NCBI RefSeq assembly: GCF_030929605.1
Contig: NZ_JAVFVS010000004.1
Coordinates: forward strand, 558,001-622,000
Direction of reading: 5' to 3'
DNA: 64,000 nt
From: Flavobacterium sp. LHD-80
Lineage (GTDB): Bacteria; Bacteroidota; Bacteroidia; Flavobacteriales; Flavobacteriaceae
Shown piece after piece: positions 62,936 through 64,000 of this stretch. The translations under genes and the position numbers were made by a program. The notes below the pieces were generated by a model, which made no database searches, had not been told where the DNA came from, and was given only the letters and a program-made list of their open reading frames with translations. How positions within the stretch are numbered: position 1 is the stretch's first letter; the number at the start of each line of letters is the position of its first letter.

Positions 62936-63019
62936 ATGAAAACAATAGCAAATAATAATATGATGATGTGTTGTCAGGTGATGCAAATGTGCATCCCAAT
63001 TTGCTGTTGCCAAAAGTAA
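62936..63019 (+). CDS. Leader peptide 2, strongly Met/Cys-rich
   Basis: A 27-codon ORF starts MKTIANNNMMMCCQVMQMC and ends IPICCCQK. Beyond the start it has five Met (9, 10, 11, 16, 18) and six Cys (12, 13, 19, 23, 24, 25), 11 of 27 codons. This composition is extreme for so short an ORF and matches the pathway of the downstream gene, O-acetylhomoserine sulfhydrylase. A terminator follows 29 bases later. A ribosomally made modified peptide is an alternative, but no maturation or export gene is near. Confidence 0.72.
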   Translation: MKTIANNNMMMCCQVMQMCIPICCCQK

Positions 63020-63084
63020 AAGTTAAATCTTGGTTTTAGTTAGAACTAAAAGCCCTTTTGGTAGCCATCCGAAAGGGCTTTTTT
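63010..63084 (+). terminator. Attenuator 2
   Basis: Terminator arms AAAGCCCTTT and AAAGGGCTTT (63048-63081) are followed by a T run. CCAAAAG (63010-63016, last leader codons) is perfectly complementary to CTTTTGG (63054-63060) and competes with the terminator. A third hairpin, GGTTTTAGTT with AACTAAAAGCC (about 63031-63054), overlaps the 5' arm too. Three exclusive folds are thus possible. Confidence 0.7.
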
Positions 63085-63110
63085 AATTTCAACACTTAAA
63101 TTTTCAAATT

Positions 63111-63296
63111 ATGAAAACATTAAATTCAATCGCAATAGAGTATTTATTGAGAAACGATTCTCAAAAAAATAATAATAAATCAGAAGACATAACTAGAGAA
63201 GTTATACGAATCAATACAGAGCAGCGAGTAAAAGCTCAAAGATCATTATTGTTTCAAATGTATGATCTCGAAGAACAAGAAGGTTTTTTTGTATAA
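63111..63296 (+). CDS. Small protein of unknown function before metY
   Basis: The 61-residue product is hydrophilic, charged and mostly helical (EDITREVIRINTEQRVKAQR), with no signal peptide or Cys. It sits 27 bases after attenuator 2 and 79 bases before metY, so it would be expressed only after antitermination. I do not recognise it. It could be a regulator or partner of MetY; it is too long and too poor in Met/Cys to be a third leader. Confidence 0.6.
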   Translation: MKTLNSIAIEYLLRNDSQKNNNKSEDITREVIRINTEQRVKAQRSLLFQMYDLEEQEGFFV

Positions 63297-63375
63297 AGGA
63301 GTTTCAGCATCAATCTCAAAAAAACAATATCAATATAATATATAGTATCAACAATATTTAAAAAATTAAGAAATC

Positions 63376-64000
63376 ATGAGCACACAAAAATTCGCAACAA
63401 ACGCACTACACGCAGGACACGATGTTACTAAAAATGCAGGAACAAGAGCAGTGCCAATTTATCAGACTTCATCATATGTGTTTAATAATGCTGATCATGC
63501 AGCCAATTTATTTGGTCTTGCCGAAGCCGGATTTATTTATACACGATTAAATAACCCAACAAATGATGTTTTAGAACAACGGTTAGCAGCGCTAGAAGGC
63601 GGAATTGCAGCTGTAGTTACGGCATCTGGAGCATCGGCAATTTCAACAACTTTGCTGACTTTACTAAGAGCGGGTGATCACATTGTGGCATCAAACAGTT
63701 TATACGGAGGAACATATAATCTATTAAATGTAACGTTGCCTCGATTAGGAATTACAACCACTTTTGTAGATCCTTCAAAACCAGAAAACTTCACAAAAGC
63801 AGCAAAAGAAAATACGAGAGCTTTCTTTGTAGAATCATTAGGAAATCCAAAATTAGACGTATTGGATTTAAAAGGAATTTCGGCGGAAGCCAAAGCATTC
63901 AAAGTGCCTTTTATAGTAGATAATACAGTTGCGACACCTTATTTATTAAACCCTATTAAATATGGTGCCGATATTGTAATTCATTCCTTAACAAAATATA
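63376..64000 (+). CDS. metY: O-acetylhomoserine sulfhydrylase, N-terminal part
   Basis: The gene is cut by the window end; 208 residues are seen. This is a PLP enzyme of the Cys/Met metabolism family: FATNALHAGHDVTKNAGTRA, PIYQTSSYVFNNADHAANLF, ASGASAISTTLLTLL, SLYGGTYNL and the end IVIHSLTKY, which holds the PLP-binding lysine. The FGL segment after HAANLF fits MetY, which makes homocysteine from O-acetylhomoserine and sulfide. It is preceded by the two Met/Cys attenuators. Confidence 0.95.
   Translation, partial: MSTQKFATNALHAGHDVTKNAGTRAVPIYQTSSYVFNNADHAANLFGLAEAGFIYTRLNNPTNDVLEQRLAALEGGIAAVVTASGASAISTTLLTLLRAGDHIVASNSLYGGTYNLLNVTLPRLGITTTFVDPSKPENFTKAAKENTRAFFVESLGNPKLDVLDLKGISAEAKAFKVPFIVDNTVATPYLLNPIKYGADIVIHSLTKY

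Noticed and set aside
62936..63019. Leader 2 as a Cys-rich RiPP or metal-binding peptide
   Set aside because: No modification, protease or export genes lie near, and the following terminator with a competing fold and metY explain it better as a leader.

Overview
The window reads as chromosomal DNA of a Flavobacterium-like member of the Bacteroidota. It is AT-rich. Predicted promoters follow the Bacteroidetes pattern (TTTG or TTG, about 17-20 bases, then TAnnTTTG), and Shine-Dalgarno sequences are largely absent. Family-level markers are a PorT/SprT type IX secretion protein, an XrtF exosortase pair, a GLPGLI protein, a DUF4249 lipoprotein, SusC-like TonB-dependent receptors, DUF5686, a HYC_CC_PP protein and a TPR histidine kinase with a LytTR regulator. 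No rRNA, tRNA, phage, transposase or CRISPR was found.

Layout. 1-3.7 kb: end of an unknown secreted protein, a small membrane protein, and a LytTR two-component operon. 3.9-10.4 kb: a four-gene outer-membrane operon (secreted protein, TonB-dependent receptor, DUF4249 lipoprotein, macroglobulin-like protein) with a striking direct repeat upstream. 10.6-13.3 kb: rpsO-pnp. 13.3-15.5 kb: tandem MORN-type paralogues and msrC. 15.6-19.6 kb: the XrtF pair, then a probable copper-related cluster (HYC_CC_PP protein, receptor, HMA protein). 19.7-28 kb: DedA protein and, convergent to it, the rod-shape cluster purH-mreB-mreC-mreD-mrdA-rodA. 28-37.4 kb: ABC permease, cupin-like protein, accD, fbaA, TamA-like protein, TrmH-type methyltransferase, porT, ubiE. 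38-44.4 kb: folA, thyA, bifunctional nuclease, etfBA, pdhB. 44.5-61 kb: DUF5686 protein, DNA glycosylase, soluble and membrane pyrophosphatases, deoxynucleoside kinase, GLPGLI/receptor pair, a large unknown secreted protein and an M28 peptidase. 61-64 kb: metK, divergent from a metY region.

The most remarkable region is 62.3-63.4 kb. The metK leader carries a SAM-II-type riboswitch with an enlarged loop. On the opposite strand, before metY (O-acetylhomoserine sulfhydrylase, cut by the window end), there are two consecutive promoter/leader-peptide/terminator modules. The leader peptides have 22 and 27 codons. The second is 11/27 Met or Cys. In both, a stretch at the end of the leader ORF can pair with the 5' part of the terminator, the expected arrangement for ribosome-mediated attenuation. 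This suggests a serial Met/Cys-sensing attenuator facing a SAM-sensing riboswitch.

Other points of interest are an AccD without its zinc-ribbon cysteines, and a membrane pyrophosphatase with its ion-gate glutamate apparently moved to helix 5 and a cysteine-rich C-terminal extension. Further points are a 13-copy heptamer array after rodA, a pair of 19-bp direct repeats with a possible small RNA near 37.5-37.9 kb, and several families of intergenic inverted repeats.
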